Assembly: GCA_016710275.1 (NCBI GenBank)
Contig: JADJXS010000001.1
Location: forward strand, 2,852,001-2,916,000
Length of the DNA stretch: 64,000 bases
Reading direction: 5' to 3'
DNA from: Phycisphaerales bacterium
GTDB lineage: Bacteria; Planctomycetota; Phycisphaerae; UBA1845; Fen-1342
Position 1 is the first letter of the stretch, and each line of letters starts with the position of its first letter. Of the stretch, positions 9,158 through 17,733 are shown one piece after another. The translations under genes were made by a program, and so were the position numbers. Under the pieces are notes generated by a model. The model did no database searches. It saw only the letters and a list, made by a program, of their open reading frames with translations, and was not told where the DNA came from.

Positions 9158-9283
9158 ATGAACCCGTTTGTGTCAGCATCGGCGTTCTCAGCGTCCGAGT
9201 GCGCGATCGGAACGCGCTGCGCCGACGCGCTCTGGGTCACGGCGTACGCACTGCTCGGGGTGATCCTGCTCTGGGCGATGTAA
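9158..9283 (+). CDS. Tiny single-span ORF, second of a tandem pair
   Basis: A 41-residue frame starting one base after the stop of the preceding tiny ORF. Residues 24-41 (A-L-W-V-T-A-Y-A-L-L-G-V-I-L-L-W) form a plausible membrane helix, and Cys15 and Cys21 precede it. The short gap suggests coupled translation. It sits between two minus-strand kinase genes and is otherwise isolated, so a small membrane regulator of the neighbouring kinases is only speculation. Confidence 0.35.
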   Translation: MNPFVSASAFSASECAIGTRCADALWVTAYALLGVILLWAM

Positions 9284-9382
9284 CGGCCGTCGCCGTTGCG
9301 GATCCGCCGGTGCCGCGCCGATCGAACTACCGGCGCGATTCCGACGACCCTGCGACGATGGCCCCGGTACGAGATCGCACCA

Positions 9383-11752
9383 TCACCCGACAGTGACCTG
9401 GCGCGTCTCGGCGAGCAAAGTGCTCGACAAGGTCGGGTCCCCGGTGGACCAGTGGGCGCCCGGCGCGAGCTGCAACTGCCGCTCGCGCAGGGCCTCGGCA
9501 AGCAGAACCAGCCCGGCCGCCGTCAGCACACCTGCCAGCAGCATCCCGGATTCCAACTCGATGCGCCCCGGACTCGAACGGGCAATCGCAACCGCCGCCA
9601 CCAGCCCGGCAATAGCCAGCGCCGGCCCGGCCGCGTACACCACCCGCGCCGATGCGGACCGGAAAAGTCCGCGCAGGGCAAGCACCAGCACCGTGCCGAC
9701 CAGGCACGCCGCCAGCGCGCGGGCCGCGATCTGCGGCCGCGACAGATTGGCCGGCAGCGCACCGGCAACCAACGAATCCAGCGCCAGCGCCTGCACCTGG
9801 CAGCCGTACAGCGATTGCCCGTCGGCGAGCGGGTAGCGGTCCTCCTCGCCGCGCATCTGGCCGATCAGCACTGCGCGCCCCTCAAACCAGCCGCGCAACT
9901 GCTCATCACTCGCGTTTAGCACCTGCTCATAACGATGCACGCGACCATCCCAATATCCGGCAGGCGCCGCACGCACCGCCCCACGGTGTATGCGATCCCC
10001 CGATGAAAACGCCGCGGCCGCCGTGGCGGGTTGGTGAACGTCGCGCACCGGAACTCGATCGATCCGCTCGCGCCAGCGCGACACTCCGGCCGCCGATTCG
10101 CGGCGTTCATAACGAATCTCGATGGAACCCGCCGCCGCGGCGAAGCGCGCCCGGCTGTCTGGGAATCTCCAGGCCGCATAAGCGGCGATCGCCAGCCCCG
10201 GAAACGGCGGCGCCCCGCCGCGCTCGACCGCCAGCGGCACGATGTACTCACCCGGCAACGCCGTTGGACGGACGCCGATCAGGCAGCCGGCGGCGTGCGC
10301 CGCCTCGTGAATCGCCGCCACTCCGCCACGCGGCTCGCCATCCTGATCAAACTCTGCCGCGCCGATCAGCACCGGCGCACCGACGCTGCGCATGGCGTCG
10401 GCCAGCGCGGCATCTTGCGCCGGGTTGGGGCGGCGGAAGAAGTAGTCCATCACGACTACGCGCGGCGCCGCGGCGGCCAGCCTGCGCAACAGCAGCGCGT
10501 CCAGGCCGCGCCAGCTTCGCGGATCTGCCGCGCGAACCCCGTCACCCGCGTCAATCGCTCCAGCGCGCAGCGCGTCGAGCGTGGAATCGGCGAATGCAAT
10601 CACCCGCACGTCCTCACCAGCGGACCCAGCGGCGAAATATCGCAAATCCAGCCCCGACCACACGACGCACAGCAGCAGCGCCGCCGCCGTCATCAGCGGC
10701 GCACGAACCGCCCACGGATGATGCCGCAGCACGTACGCCATTCCGCGGGCCAGCGCATAACCGGGCGGGCGATCGCGCCGCGCTGCAATCGTCCAGGCCG
10801 AGAGATAGTTCTCCAGGTCGCGATCCAACTCCGTGCAGGATTGGTAGCGCCGCGCCGGTTCTGTCTCCACGCAGCGCCCGATGATCGCGGCCAGATCGTC
10901 CGCCCGGCTGACCTGCCGCTCGCGCAGATAGGCCGCCAGCCGATCCCCGCGGGTCGCCCACTTGGCCGGCTCGCCGGTCACGCAATGAAAGAGCAATGCC
11001 CCCAGCGCATAGATGTCGGCCCGCGAATCCACCGCGCCGCCGGTCATCTGCTCCGGAGCGATGTATCCGAACGTCCCGATCGGCCCCTCCGGCATTTCCG
11101 GCGAACCGTGCGGGGCAATCTCGTCGATGGGCTCGGTCAGCCCCAGCATCTTGCCGATGCCGAAGTCCACGATTCGCGGTACGCCGCCCGCATCCACGAG
11201 GATGTTCTGCGGCTTGATGTCGCGGTGAATGACCCCCTGGCCGTGCGCATAGCCGATGGTGCGAACGATCGTCTGAAACAGGCGGATTCGCCCCTCCAGC
11301 GAGAGACTCGATGCGCGAAGGTAATCGCCCAACTGGCGGCCTTCGACGTATGCCATCGTGTAGTACGGCGGCGTGCCGCCCAGATTCGCCTCGTAAAGCG
11401 TGGCAATGTTCGGATGCTCGAGGCGGGCGATCAGGTGCACTTCGTTTTCGAAATACGCGGCGCGCAGCGGCGTCCGACCGAAGTGCACCTTCAGCGCTTC
11501 GATCCGTTGCTTCTGATGGTGGACGGCCTTGTAGACAATGCCGAACCCGCCCTTGCCGACCTGCTCGAGGATCGTGTAGTTGCGGACGTGCGGCAGCCAT
11601 CCGGCGGTGATCCGACGATATGCCGACCGGCACGATTCACAGGATTCGAGATGATGGTGGACGCCGGGCCGCTCGGAGGGGTCGAGGCGGTCGTGGGCGA
11701 GTGCTTCGACCGAAGGTCGCGAAGCGCACACGGTGCGCGGGGTTGTGGGCAT
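9383..11752 (-). CDS. Ser/Thr protein kinase with CHASE2 sensor domain
   Basis: 789-residue receptor kinase. Near the N-terminus H-H-H-L-E-S-C-E-S-C resembles the zinc motif of anti-sigma proteins. The kinase domain follows with GKGGFG, the EALK lysine, HRDIKPQN, DFG and APE. After a membrane helix (A-P-L-M-T-A-A-A-L-L-L) comes an extracytoplasmic region of about 300 residues with CHASE2 character (Val-rich strands, D-Y-F-F-R-R-P-N-P, V-L-I-G motifs), then two closing membrane helices. CHASE2-kinase fusions respond to unknown small ligands. ATG 11752 is chosen because GTGGAG precedes it and upstream residues look random. Its start region is divergent from the heme oxygenase gene. Confidence 0.88.
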   Translation of the reverse strand: MPTTPRTVCASRPSVEALAHDRLDPSERPGVHHHLESCESCRSAYRRITAGWLPHVRNYTILEQVGKGGFGIVYKAVHHQKQRIEALKVHFGRTPLRAAYFENEVHLIARLEHPNIATLYEANLGGTPPYYTMAYVEGRQLGDYLRASSLSLEGRIRLFQTIVRTIGYAHGQGVIHRDIKPQNILVDAGGVPRIVDFGIGKMLGLTEPIDEIAPHGSPEMPEGPIGTFGYIAPEQMTGGAVDSRADIYALGALLFHCVTGEPAKWATRGDRLAAYLRERQVSRADDLAAIIGRCVETEPARRYQSCTELDRDLENYLSAWTIAARRDRPPGYALARGMAYVLRHHPWAVRAPLMTAAALLLCVVWSGLDLRYFAAGSAGEDVRVIAFADSTLDALRAGAIDAGDGVRAADPRSWRGLDALLLRRLAAAAPRVVVMDYFFRRPNPAQDAALADAMRSVGAPVLIGAAEFDQDGEPRGGVAAIHEAAHAAGCLIGVRPTALPGEYIVPLAVERGGAPPFPGLAIAAYAAWRFPDSRARFAAAAGSIEIRYERRESAAGVSRWRERIDRVPVRDVHQPATAAAAFSSGDRIHRGAVRAAPAGYWDGRVHRYEQVLNASDEQLRGWFEGRAVLIGQMRGEEDRYPLADGQSLYGCQVQALALDSLVAGALPANLSRPQIAARALAACLVGTVLVLALRGLFRSASARVVYAAGPALAIAGLVAAVAIARSSPGRIELESGMLLAGVLTAAGLVLLAEALRERQLQLAPGAHWSTGDPTLSSTLLAETRQVTVG

Positions 11753-11857
11753 CCGTGACTCCACAACGGGTAAGTGCTGACGAAGGCGAAGTATAGGGCG
11801 AATCCGGCCGTACGCCAGGCAAATTCCGCCTGCTCGTCCCGCTTGCGCACCGTTTGC

Positions 11858-11886
11858 TTGACATATCAATCAGACGGATATATACA
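11858..11886 (+). promoter_or_regulatory. Consensus sigma70-type promoter
   Basis: TTGACA at 11858-11863, a 17-base spacer and TATACA at 11881-11886. This is the best housekeeping promoter in the window. Transcription would start near 11893, giving a leader of about 55 bases to the heme oxygenase-like gene. Confidence 0.75.
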
Positions 11887-11947
11887 CATTCGCACGCGGT
11901 CAACTCCGGCCGCGCAAACCCGGAATCGGTTGACCCAAGGAGCCTGT

Positions 11948-12580
11948 GTGACCCCGATCATGGACTCGCTTCGACAGCTCACTGCCGACCACCACCGCCG
12001 CGCCGAGCAGCAGCCGCTTGAGCAGGCGCTGGCCCGCGGAACCCTGCCGAAGGACGTGTACGTCCAGATGCTCGAACAGCGCTATTGCGTGCATCGCGCG
12101 CTCGATCGACTCACCCGGGACGCCTGCAACCGCGACGCCCGATTGAGCGGGCTTGTGTATGAAGAGCTGCTGCAATGGGGGCGGCTGGCAGCGGACCTGC
12201 GGCATTTCGGCGTGGCGGAGGAGGAGGTCGAAGCGCTTCCGGCGACGGCGGCCCTTTGCGCGGAGATGGAGACCGCGGCCGCCGAAGAGCCGGCGTCGAT
12301 GCTGGGTTTCTACTATGTGACAGAGGGGAGCAAGAACGGCGCGGGCTTCCTCGCACCGCGGGTCCGCGCGGCCTACGGTCTGAACGGGGACGCCGGGACG
12401 AGCTACATGAACCCGCACGGGCCGCGGCAGCGCGAGTTGTGGGCGGCGTTCAAGGAGCGGATGAACGCCGTTGCGTTCACAGAACTTGAGCGAGAGCGGA
12501 TCGTCGCGGCTGCGCTGCGCATGTTTGACGCGATCAGCGAGACGGATGCAGCGCTGTATGGCGGGGTCGCGGTCGGCTGA
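11948..12580 (+). CDS. Heme oxygenase-like protein
   Basis: 210-residue all-helical protein of the heme oxygenase-like fold. Support is the N-terminal T-A-D-H-H-R-R-A-E region, where a proximal His (HH) is expected, and the late signature G-F-Y-Y-V-T-E-G-S-K-N-G-A, which parallels the distal-helix motif Y-V-x-E-G-S-x-x-G-G of bacterial biliverdin-forming heme oxygenases. It would open heme to biliverdin, releasing iron and CO. The start is GTG 11948 because AAGGAG lies five bases upstream; Met at 11960 is the alternative. It has its own strong promoter and no cotranscribed neighbour. The fold also contains TenA-like and other enzymes, so heme activity is likely but not certain. Confidence 0.72.
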   Translation: MTPIMDSLRQLTADHHRRAEQQPLEQALARGTLPKDVYVQMLEQRYCVHRALDRLTRDACNRDARLSGLVYEELLQWGRLAADLRHFGVAEEEVEALPATAALCAEMETAAAEEPASMLGFYYVTEGSKNGAGFLAPRVRAAYGLNGDAGTSYMNPHGPRQRELWAAFKERMNAVAFTELERERIVAAALRMFDAISETDAALYGGVAVG

Positions 12581-13034
12581 CGGAAGAAAAGTCCGCCGAA
12601 GTTGGATTTTGCTATTGCCCGCCGGCGCGGGGTCGCTCATCCTATCCGCGCCTGGATGGCGTCGGTTTGCTTACGGATGAGCACCTCATGCCTCGGCCGC
12701 ACTTCTCATCTTCGCATTTTCCGGTTCCCCGTCGCGGGGCGCTGACGGCCGGTTCGTCTTTGCCGGCGAATCCGCTTGCGCATTCGCAGTTCCACGCGCG
12801 AAATCCAGCGCGAAACCCTCGCGGCACCGCCGCTGACTATCGGACACAAGCCCCCCTTATCGCCGACCGATGGCGCCACCCCCCCGCCGCACCGTCATTC
12901 GGCAGCCGCTGCGCCCGGCCCGCCGCACTTCCGCTTCAGGCCGCTCTGCGCGGCTCTTATGGGCCGCGGCTCAGCGATCTTCGGACGCACAGCGCACAGC
13001 GCTCGATGGGGTCTGAAACCCCCGCCGCGGCATA
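12581..13034. other. Long intergenic region without a recognisable gene
   Basis: About 450 bases between the heme oxygenase-like gene and the sigma28-type promoter. Open frames exist on both strands but their translations are Arg/Pro/Ala-rich and lack ribosome sites. A short C-C-C-C-G/C-G-G-G-G inverted repeat is near 12728-12740. Nothing else is evident. Confidence 0.5.
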
Positions 13035-13061
13035 TAAGGCGAACGGCGCGCGGGCCGATAG
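13035..13061 (+). promoter_or_regulatory. Sigma28 (FliA)-type promoter
   Basis: TAAG (13035-13038), exactly 15 bases, then GCCGATAG (13054-13061). The enterobacterial sigma28 consensus is TAAA-N15-GCCGATAA, so both boxes and the spacing match closely. It lies 17 bases before the start of the first gene of a pair whose second gene encodes a FliA/WhiG-type sigma factor, which suggests autoregulation. Confidence 0.65.
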
Positions 13062-13078
13062 GACTCACGGACTCATCC

Positions 13079-13339
13079 ATGCAACAAGCCATTGCCGCAC
13101 AGGTTGCCCTGCTTGCCTTCAGCGCCGCACTGCTTGCGGGGCTGCTCGCGGGCAACACGCCCCTGACCATCCTGAGCCGCTCGTTGATCGTGATGCTCGG
13201 GGCGCTGGTGCTGGCGCGGGTGGTGGGCGAGTGTGCCCGACGCGTGCTTCGCGATCACTTGCAGAAGCGCAAGGTCGAGATCGATCGGACGCACGTCGAG
13301 GGTGCGGAGTCGGGGCCGTCGTCCGCAGAACGATCCTGA
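13079..13339 (+). CDS. Small two-span membrane protein preceding fliA
   Basis: 86 residues. Two hydrophobic helices (about 8-26 and 33-50) are followed by a basic amphipathic segment (R-R-V-L-R-D-H-L-Q-K-R-K-V) and a polar tail. It lies 20 bases ahead of the sigma factor gene and directly behind the sigma28-type promoter, so it is probably cotranscribed with it. I do not recognise the family. A flagellar-export or sigma-control role is suggested only by position. No strong ribosome site precedes the ATG. Confidence 0.6.
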   Translation: MQQAIAAQVALLAFSAALLAGLLAGNTPLTILSRSLIVMLGALVLARVVGECARRVLRDHLQKRKVEIDRTHVEGAESGPSSAERS

Positions 13340-13359
13340 GCGAAACCGGAGGGTAGCCG

Positions 13360-14202
13360 ATGAATCGTCGCCTTGGCGGGCGTCTTCGCCGCGTCAGTGC
13401 CCGGGAATCGCTGATCCGCCCCTTCCGCGACGCGGATCACCTGGCGGAAGCGTGGCGCGAGTTCAAGCGCACCGGAGCCGATTCGCTGCGAAACCGGCTG
13501 ATGGAGCACTACCTGTTCCTCGTCCGCTTCACGGCCGAGCGCATCGGGGCGAAGCTGCCGGACGAGGTCGACGTGGACGATCTGATGAGCGCGGGCGTGT
13601 TCGGCCTGGCCGACGCGCTGGATGCGTTCGACCTTGACCGCGGCGTGAAATTCGAGACCTATTGCGCACCGCGCATTCGCGGGGCGATCCTCGATGAGCT
13701 GCGCCACATGGACTGGGTGCCGCGGCTGGTTCGCCACCGGGCGCACCGCCTCGAAGCGGCCACCCGCGCGCTGGAAGTCGAGCTGGGACGCGCCCCGACG
13801 CGCGACGAGCTCGCGCATCGCATGGGCATGGACCCGGCCGAGTTCGAGAAGCTGCTGCGCGACGCCAGCGCGGTTTCGCTCGTTTCACTCTCCCGCAAGT
13901 ACGCCGACGGCGACGCCGGACGGGACACCTTCGAGCTGGATGTGCTGCCCGGAGATAACGCCGCCGACCCCGTCGCCGAGGCGCAGCGCGCCGACCTGAA
14001 GGAGCTGGTCGTTCGCGGCCTGAGCCGCGACGAGCGGCTGATCATCGTGCTCTACTACTACGAGCAGATGACCATGAAGGAGATCGGGATGACGCTCGAT
14101 CTCTCCGAGTCGCGCGTCAGCCAGATGCACTCGTCGATCCTGGAACGCCTCAAGGGGAAGCTGCAATCGCGCCAGCCGGAGTTTGAGACCACCCGAAGCT
14201 GA
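13360..14202 (+). CDS. fliA: RNA polymerase sigma factor, FliA/WhiG (sigma28) family
   Basis: 280 residues with sigma70 regions 2, 3 and 4. Region 2 is clear in DVDDLMSAGVFGLADALDAF and FETYCAPRIRGAILDELR, and region 4 in YYYEQMTMKEIG followed by the L-S-E-S-R-V-S-Q-M-H recognition helix. The motif F-E-T-Y-x-x-x-R-I-R-G-A-I-x-D-x-L-R with D-W-V-P-R is typical of FliA/WhiG factors, which direct late flagellar or motility genes. The ATG has GGAGGG seven bases upstream. The N-terminal extension of about 30 residues is Arg-rich. The sigma28-like promoter ahead of the operon suggests that it transcribes itself. Confidence 0.93.
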   Translation: MNRRLGGRLRRVSARESLIRPFRDADHLAEAWREFKRTGADSLRNRLMEHYLFLVRFTAERIGAKLPDEVDVDDLMSAGVFGLADALDAFDLDRGVKFETYCAPRIRGAILDELRHMDWVPRLVRHRAHRLEAATRALEVELGRAPTRDELAHRMGMDPAEFEKLLRDASAVSLVSLSRKYADGDAGRDTFELDVLPGDNAADPVAEAQRADLKELVVRGLSRDERLIIVLYYYEQMTMKEIGMTLDLSESRVSQMHSSILERLKGKLQSRQPEFETTRS

Positions 14203-14264
14203 CGGACGCACCCCCGCACACCGCGCCGGCCGTGCGAACGGGCATGGAAACCCGGCAATGCCGA

Positions 14265-14591
14265 TCAGGCCGGCACCGGCTCCAGCACTGCGGACATCGA
14301 CCCCTGCGAGCGCGCCAGCCGCGGATCCGCCCCGAATCCGTGAATCTGCTCGCGCTTGAATTCCGCCTGCTCCAGCACGCCCGTATGCACGATCACCCGC
14401 CCCGTTCGATCGACCTCGCAGGCCATCGCGTACGCCGCCCGCGGATCCACCCGAAACAGGGCGCAGAGCATCTCGATGACGTATTCGTAGGTGTGATCGT
14501 CGTCGTCGAGCAGAATGACGTGCCACAGCGGCGCGAGCCGCGGGCGAACCGCCGTCGGCGCAACGACGGTCTCTGTCCCGATCGTGGACAT
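14265..14591 (-). CDS. clpS: ATP-dependent Clp protease adaptor ClpS
   Basis: 108-residue adaptor that delivers N-degron substrates to ClpA/ClpC-ClpP. The core H-V-I-L-L-D-D-D-D-H-T-Y-E-Y-V-I matches the ClpS pocket strand and helix (usual N-D-D-x-T-x-x-F-V), with the acidic cluster kept and Asn replaced by Asp. A later A-C-E-V-D-R-T-G-R-V-I-V segment also fits. The tail is somewhat longer than usual. The convergent fliA gene ends 60 bases away. The start is close to, but not overlapping, the msrC start on the other strand. Confidence 0.9.
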   Translation of the reverse strand: MSTIGTETVVAPTAVRPRLAPLWHVILLDDDDHTYEYVIEMLCALFRVDPRAAYAMACEVDRTGRVIVHTGVLEQAEFKREQIHGFGADPRLARSQGSMSAVLEPVPA

Positions 14592-14688
14592 TCAGCGTGC
14601 CTCCCGCCAGAATCGCCCCCTTGATCCTAGCAACCGCCCGCGGCAAGGCCAAGCGCTTTTGTGCGATGCGGGCCTTTCGGAGCAATCT

Positions 14689-15153
14689 GTGCCGCCACGC
14701 GATTATGAGCCGATTCGTCAGATTGCCGACCGCGCCCAGGGAGACCGCCACGCCCGCATGCGGATGCTCGCCGACGCCCTATGGGATCACCTGTCCCCGC
14801 TGGGCGTTTCCTGGGTCGGGTTTTATCTGCACGAAGGCGGCGATGAGCTGGTGCTCGGCCCGATGCGGAACAAGCCGGCCTGCTCCCCGATCGGATTGCA
14901 CGGCGTCTGCGGGCAGGCGTGGCGCAGCCGCCGACCGCAGATCGTCCGCGATACCGCCGAGTTGGGAGCGGCATACGTCGCGTGCGACCCGCGCGACCGC
15001 TCCGAACTGGTGATTCCCCTGTTGGAGGCGGACGGCCGATGCTGGGGGGTCTTGGACGTGGACAGCCACGAAGTAGGCGCGTTTGACCAGTCCGATGCGC
15101 TTGGTTTGGGCGACGTGCTGCGCGCAGCGGGATTCCGGCCCGTCGAGCGCTGA
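14689..15153 (+). CDS. msrC: Free methionine-(R)-sulfoxide reductase (GAF domain)
   Basis: 154-residue GAF-domain enzyme that reduces free Met-R-sulfoxide. Family marks are S-W-V-G-F-Y, the three redox cysteines Cys65, Cys74 and Cys99 (spacing 9 and 25, against 10 and 24 in the E. coli enzyme), S-E-L-V-I-P-L and the closing G-V-L-D-V-D-S strand. GTG 14689 is preferred: GGAG lies about seven bases upstream and the length then fits the family, whereas in-frame starts further upstream would overlap clpS. All three cysteines being present argues for a functional enzyme. Confidence 0.92.
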   Translation: MPPRDYEPIRQIADRAQGDRHARMRMLADALWDHLSPLGVSWVGFYLHEGGDELVLGPMRNKPACSPIGLHGVCGQAWRSRRPQIVRDTAELGAAYVACDPRDRSELVIPLLEADGRCWGVLDVDSHEVGAFDQSDALGLGDVLRAAGFRPVER

Positions 15154-15167
15154 CCACTCCCCCTCAG

Positions 15168-16832
15168 TCAGTTTTCCCCATCCTGCTTGGGCGGATCGGG
15201 CTTGGTCCCCGTGGGTTCGTCGGTCGAAGGCTGCGATTCCGCGACATCCGGCGCCACGCCCCGCAGCACCAGCGTCCGCGCGAACAGATCGCCGAGCCGC
15301 CTGCGGCCGCGGCCCCAAAGAAAGATCACCAGCAGCGGCAGCCAGAAAGGCGGATGCACCTCCAGCGCCCGGATGACGTTTCGCAGCAGCACCTGCCGCC
15401 AATCCGCCCGGCCGCCCCCCTCATCGAAGACGCGCGTCCCGACCACCAGCTTGCCGAGCGTCCGCGCCGCGATCAGCTCCGCAATCAGGGAATAGGCGAA
15501 GTACATTGCGCTGGTCCACAGCCACCACCCCAGCACCGCCGTGGACGGAAGCACCCCCGCCACGGCCCAATCCGCCACGCCGCGAACCGCATCCTGCCAA
15601 GACACGCCCAGCCAGCCGGCGGTCAGCACCGAAATCGGCACGAGGTCGATCAGGGTCGCCGCGACGCGCTGGAAATAGAAGGCCGGTGCCAGCGTCGCCG
15701 GAAGCGCCGGGATGGTGTCCACCCGCGTACGGCGAAATGCCAGCAGCATCACCAGCACGGCCACCACCAGGACCGGCGTGCCCTTGCCCACCATCTCGCG
15801 CAACTGTTCCTGAACCGGCGGCTCAAACACCGCGGGCACAGGCATCGTCGGCTCCGACGGGGCCTCGCCGAATCGGGCAAACCGCACCGCCCGGCGGCCA
15901 TCCACGCCGTTGTGCACGATTGCCAGTTGCTGATTGAACCCGACCGCGTCGACAAAGCGGCAGTCGGACGGTCCGCCGGTCCACTCCGACAGGTGCAGTT
16001 CCGCCGGAATCCAATCGCTCTCGGGTTCGCCCGGCCCGGCGCCGAGCATTCGAAATGCGCGCAGCCGCTCACCGGTCGCGGTTTCCTCTGCCGCGATCAG
16101 CGCCGGAACCCGGCCGACCAGCAGCGGTGCGAATCCACCCAACCCCGGAACGTTCAGTTCCGCCCCGCGCCGCCAGCCCGCGGTCGGTAGATCGAGGACG
16201 GCACAGACAATTCGCTCCCCCTCGACCCAGAAAGCGTGAATCGCGCCGTTGAGCACCAGCAGTCGCGGGCGCAGCGCACCACCGCCTCCGCTGGTGGCTT
16301 CAACCGGCAGCGGGGCGAACCCCGCCCACCCGCGGCTCTCCAGCCGGATCAGGCAGATCGTCGCGTCGCCCGGTGAAAAGGCCGCATCGCCCTCGCGGAG
16401 TGCCGGAAGTTCACGCGCCGCGGACGAGAGCACCAGCGAATAGACATCCCCGCCGGCGACCACCGCGTCCAGCGGCGGACGCCGACGCGGCATGTCGGCC
16501 CGCGGCTCCGGCCCGCTGGACTCGCGAACCTGGATGACCGCGCCGCTTTCGAAGAAAAGCGTCGCGGCGGTCTCCGACACGGCCATCCGCGACAGCCGCC
16601 CATTGAACTGCAGCGGCGCGCCCAGCGGCGTGAGGTCGCCGCGCTGCGCCAGCAGTGTGCGCACGTCGGTCGCATCGGCGATCCAGAGTCGCGACAGCGT
16701 CGCGGCGATGACCGTCGTGCCGGCCGGCTCGGATCGCCCCTGGGCCAGCGCCGCGCAGGCGCTCATCACCGCCCACGCAATCAGCGCGCAGCAAACCGCA
16801 CTCGTTCCCCGCAGCACGGGCAATACGGTCAC
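15168..16832 (-). CDS. Exported N-domain / RDD-family membrane protein
   Basis: 554 residues. An N-terminal signal-like helix (A-V-C-C-A-L-I-A-W-A-V-M-S-A-C-A-A-L-A) leads a long beta-rich extracytoplasmic part with repeated L-x-V-x-x-x-x-A-W strands. A membrane helix follows (T-P-V-L-V-V-A-V-L-V-M-L-L-A-F), then a C-terminal RDD domain: R-V-A-A-T-L-I-D at its start, T-L-G-K-L-V-V-G-T-R-V and R-R-R-L-G-D-L-F-A-R. The start is GTG 16832, whose last two bases overlap the TGA of the preceding lipoprotein gene (GTGA), a sign of coupled translation. Function is unknown; RDD proteins have been linked to ion transport. Last gene of a three-gene operon. Confidence 0.8.
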   Translation of the reverse strand: MTVLPVLRGTSAVCCALIAWAVMSACAALAQGRSEPAGTTVIAATLSRLWIADATDVRTLLAQRGDLTPLGAPLQFNGRLSRMAVSETAATLFFESGAVIQVRESSGPEPRADMPRRRPPLDAVVAGGDVYSLVLSSAARELPALREGDAAFSPGDATICLIRLESRGWAGFAPLPVEATSGGGGALRPRLLVLNGAIHAFWVEGERIVCAVLDLPTAGWRRGAELNVPGLGGFAPLLVGRVPALIAAEETATGERLRAFRMLGAGPGEPESDWIPAELHLSEWTGGPSDCRFVDAVGFNQQLAIVHNGVDGRRAVRFARFGEAPSEPTMPVPAVFEPPVQEQLREMVGKGTPVLVVAVLVMLLAFRRTRVDTIPALPATLAPAFYFQRVAATLIDLVPISVLTAGWLGVSWQDAVRGVADWAVAGVLPSTAVLGWWLWTSAMYFAYSLIAELIAARTLGKLVVGTRVFDEGGGRADWRQVLLRNVIRALEVHPPFWLPLLVIFLWGRGRRRLGDLFARTLVLRGVAPDVAESQPSTDEPTGTKPDPPKQDGEN

Positions 16833-17733
16833 GGCGTGCTTTCTTCAGCGGGGGGCGGCGGCCACGCCGGATCGTCCAGCGCGTCCACGCGACCGGAGAA
16901 CTGCCGCGGAAACTCGAAGATGTCCGGCATATCCGGTCGCAGCACGGTTTCGCCGATGTCGAGCCGCAGCTCGGCATCCCGCACCGGCCAGTTCACCACA
17001 TAACGCCGCGGCGTGAATGGCCCCTCGTCCCCGACCCGTCGATACTGCCCGATGCGGGCGTCCATCACGATCCGCCCATCGGCCCCGCGATCGAGGATGC
17101 GGATCGGCTGATAGGGCGGATCCGGATCAAGCTGCACCTCGCGAAGCGCCGCCGGCGAGCCGGCGTGGTCCAGCCGCAACTGAACGAGCCGGTGGTCCCA
17201 TTCGTCCCCATCCCCGCGCCGCAGGACAATGCGCTGCGCTGCGCGGCCGCCGCCGCGGGCGGGCGCAGGCAGAGCGAATCGAGCAGGTCGCCGGGCGGCA
17301 GCGGAATGCGCTCCGGCGGGAGGTCGGCCACGCGCGCCCACTCGCCCCACATCAGCCGCCGCGAATCCGGCACGTCGATCCAGATCCAGTAGCGATCGCT
17401 GTTCGAGCCGATCCGCGCGACGCTGCCGCCGATCGCGTCCTTGATGTCAAAATACAGCGATTGCGGCCCCTGGAACACAATCGTGGTCGGATGCGCGATG
17501 AAGCGCCGCATGTTGCCGGTCTCATCGCGAAACCGGAAGGAAACCAGTCCTTTGGCGATCACGGGGGCATTCAACCCCGAGAGATTGTCGGAAATGCGCA
17601 GAAGTGCCTCTTCCGCGTCGCGCGGCGGAATGCCCATCCGCGCCGGCGGACAACCCGTCGCCGCCGACAGCAGCACGATCCACAACGACAGCGCGCCCCA
17701 CCCGCGGACGCCGCCCGACACGCGCCTATGCAT
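16829..17733 (-). pseudogene. Conserved lipoprotein interrupted by a single-base frameshift
   Basis: Starts at ATG 17733, overlapping the stop of the upstream Zn-ribbon gene. The first part has a lipoprotein signal peptide ending S-A-A-T-G-C and a beta-rich domain (V-S-F-R-F-R-D, F-Q-G-P-Q-S-L-Y-F-D-I-K-D) reminiscent of LolA/LolB or DUF4292-like lipoproteins. Between about 17235 and 17265, in a GCG/GCC-rich run, the sensible protein continues in another frame (Q-R-I-V-L-R-R-G-D-G-D-E-W-D-H-R, ending A-E-E-S-T-P). That second frame ends exactly at the TGA overlapping the RDD gene start, so it is the genuine tail. The gene may be broken, or the run may hold a sequencing error. About 300 residues if repaired. 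Confidence 0.7.

Noticed and set aside
12667..13078. Open frames crossing the gap before the fliA operon
   Set aside because: Low-quality Arg/Pro/Ala composition, no ribosome site, and a sigma28-type promoter lies inside the stretch.
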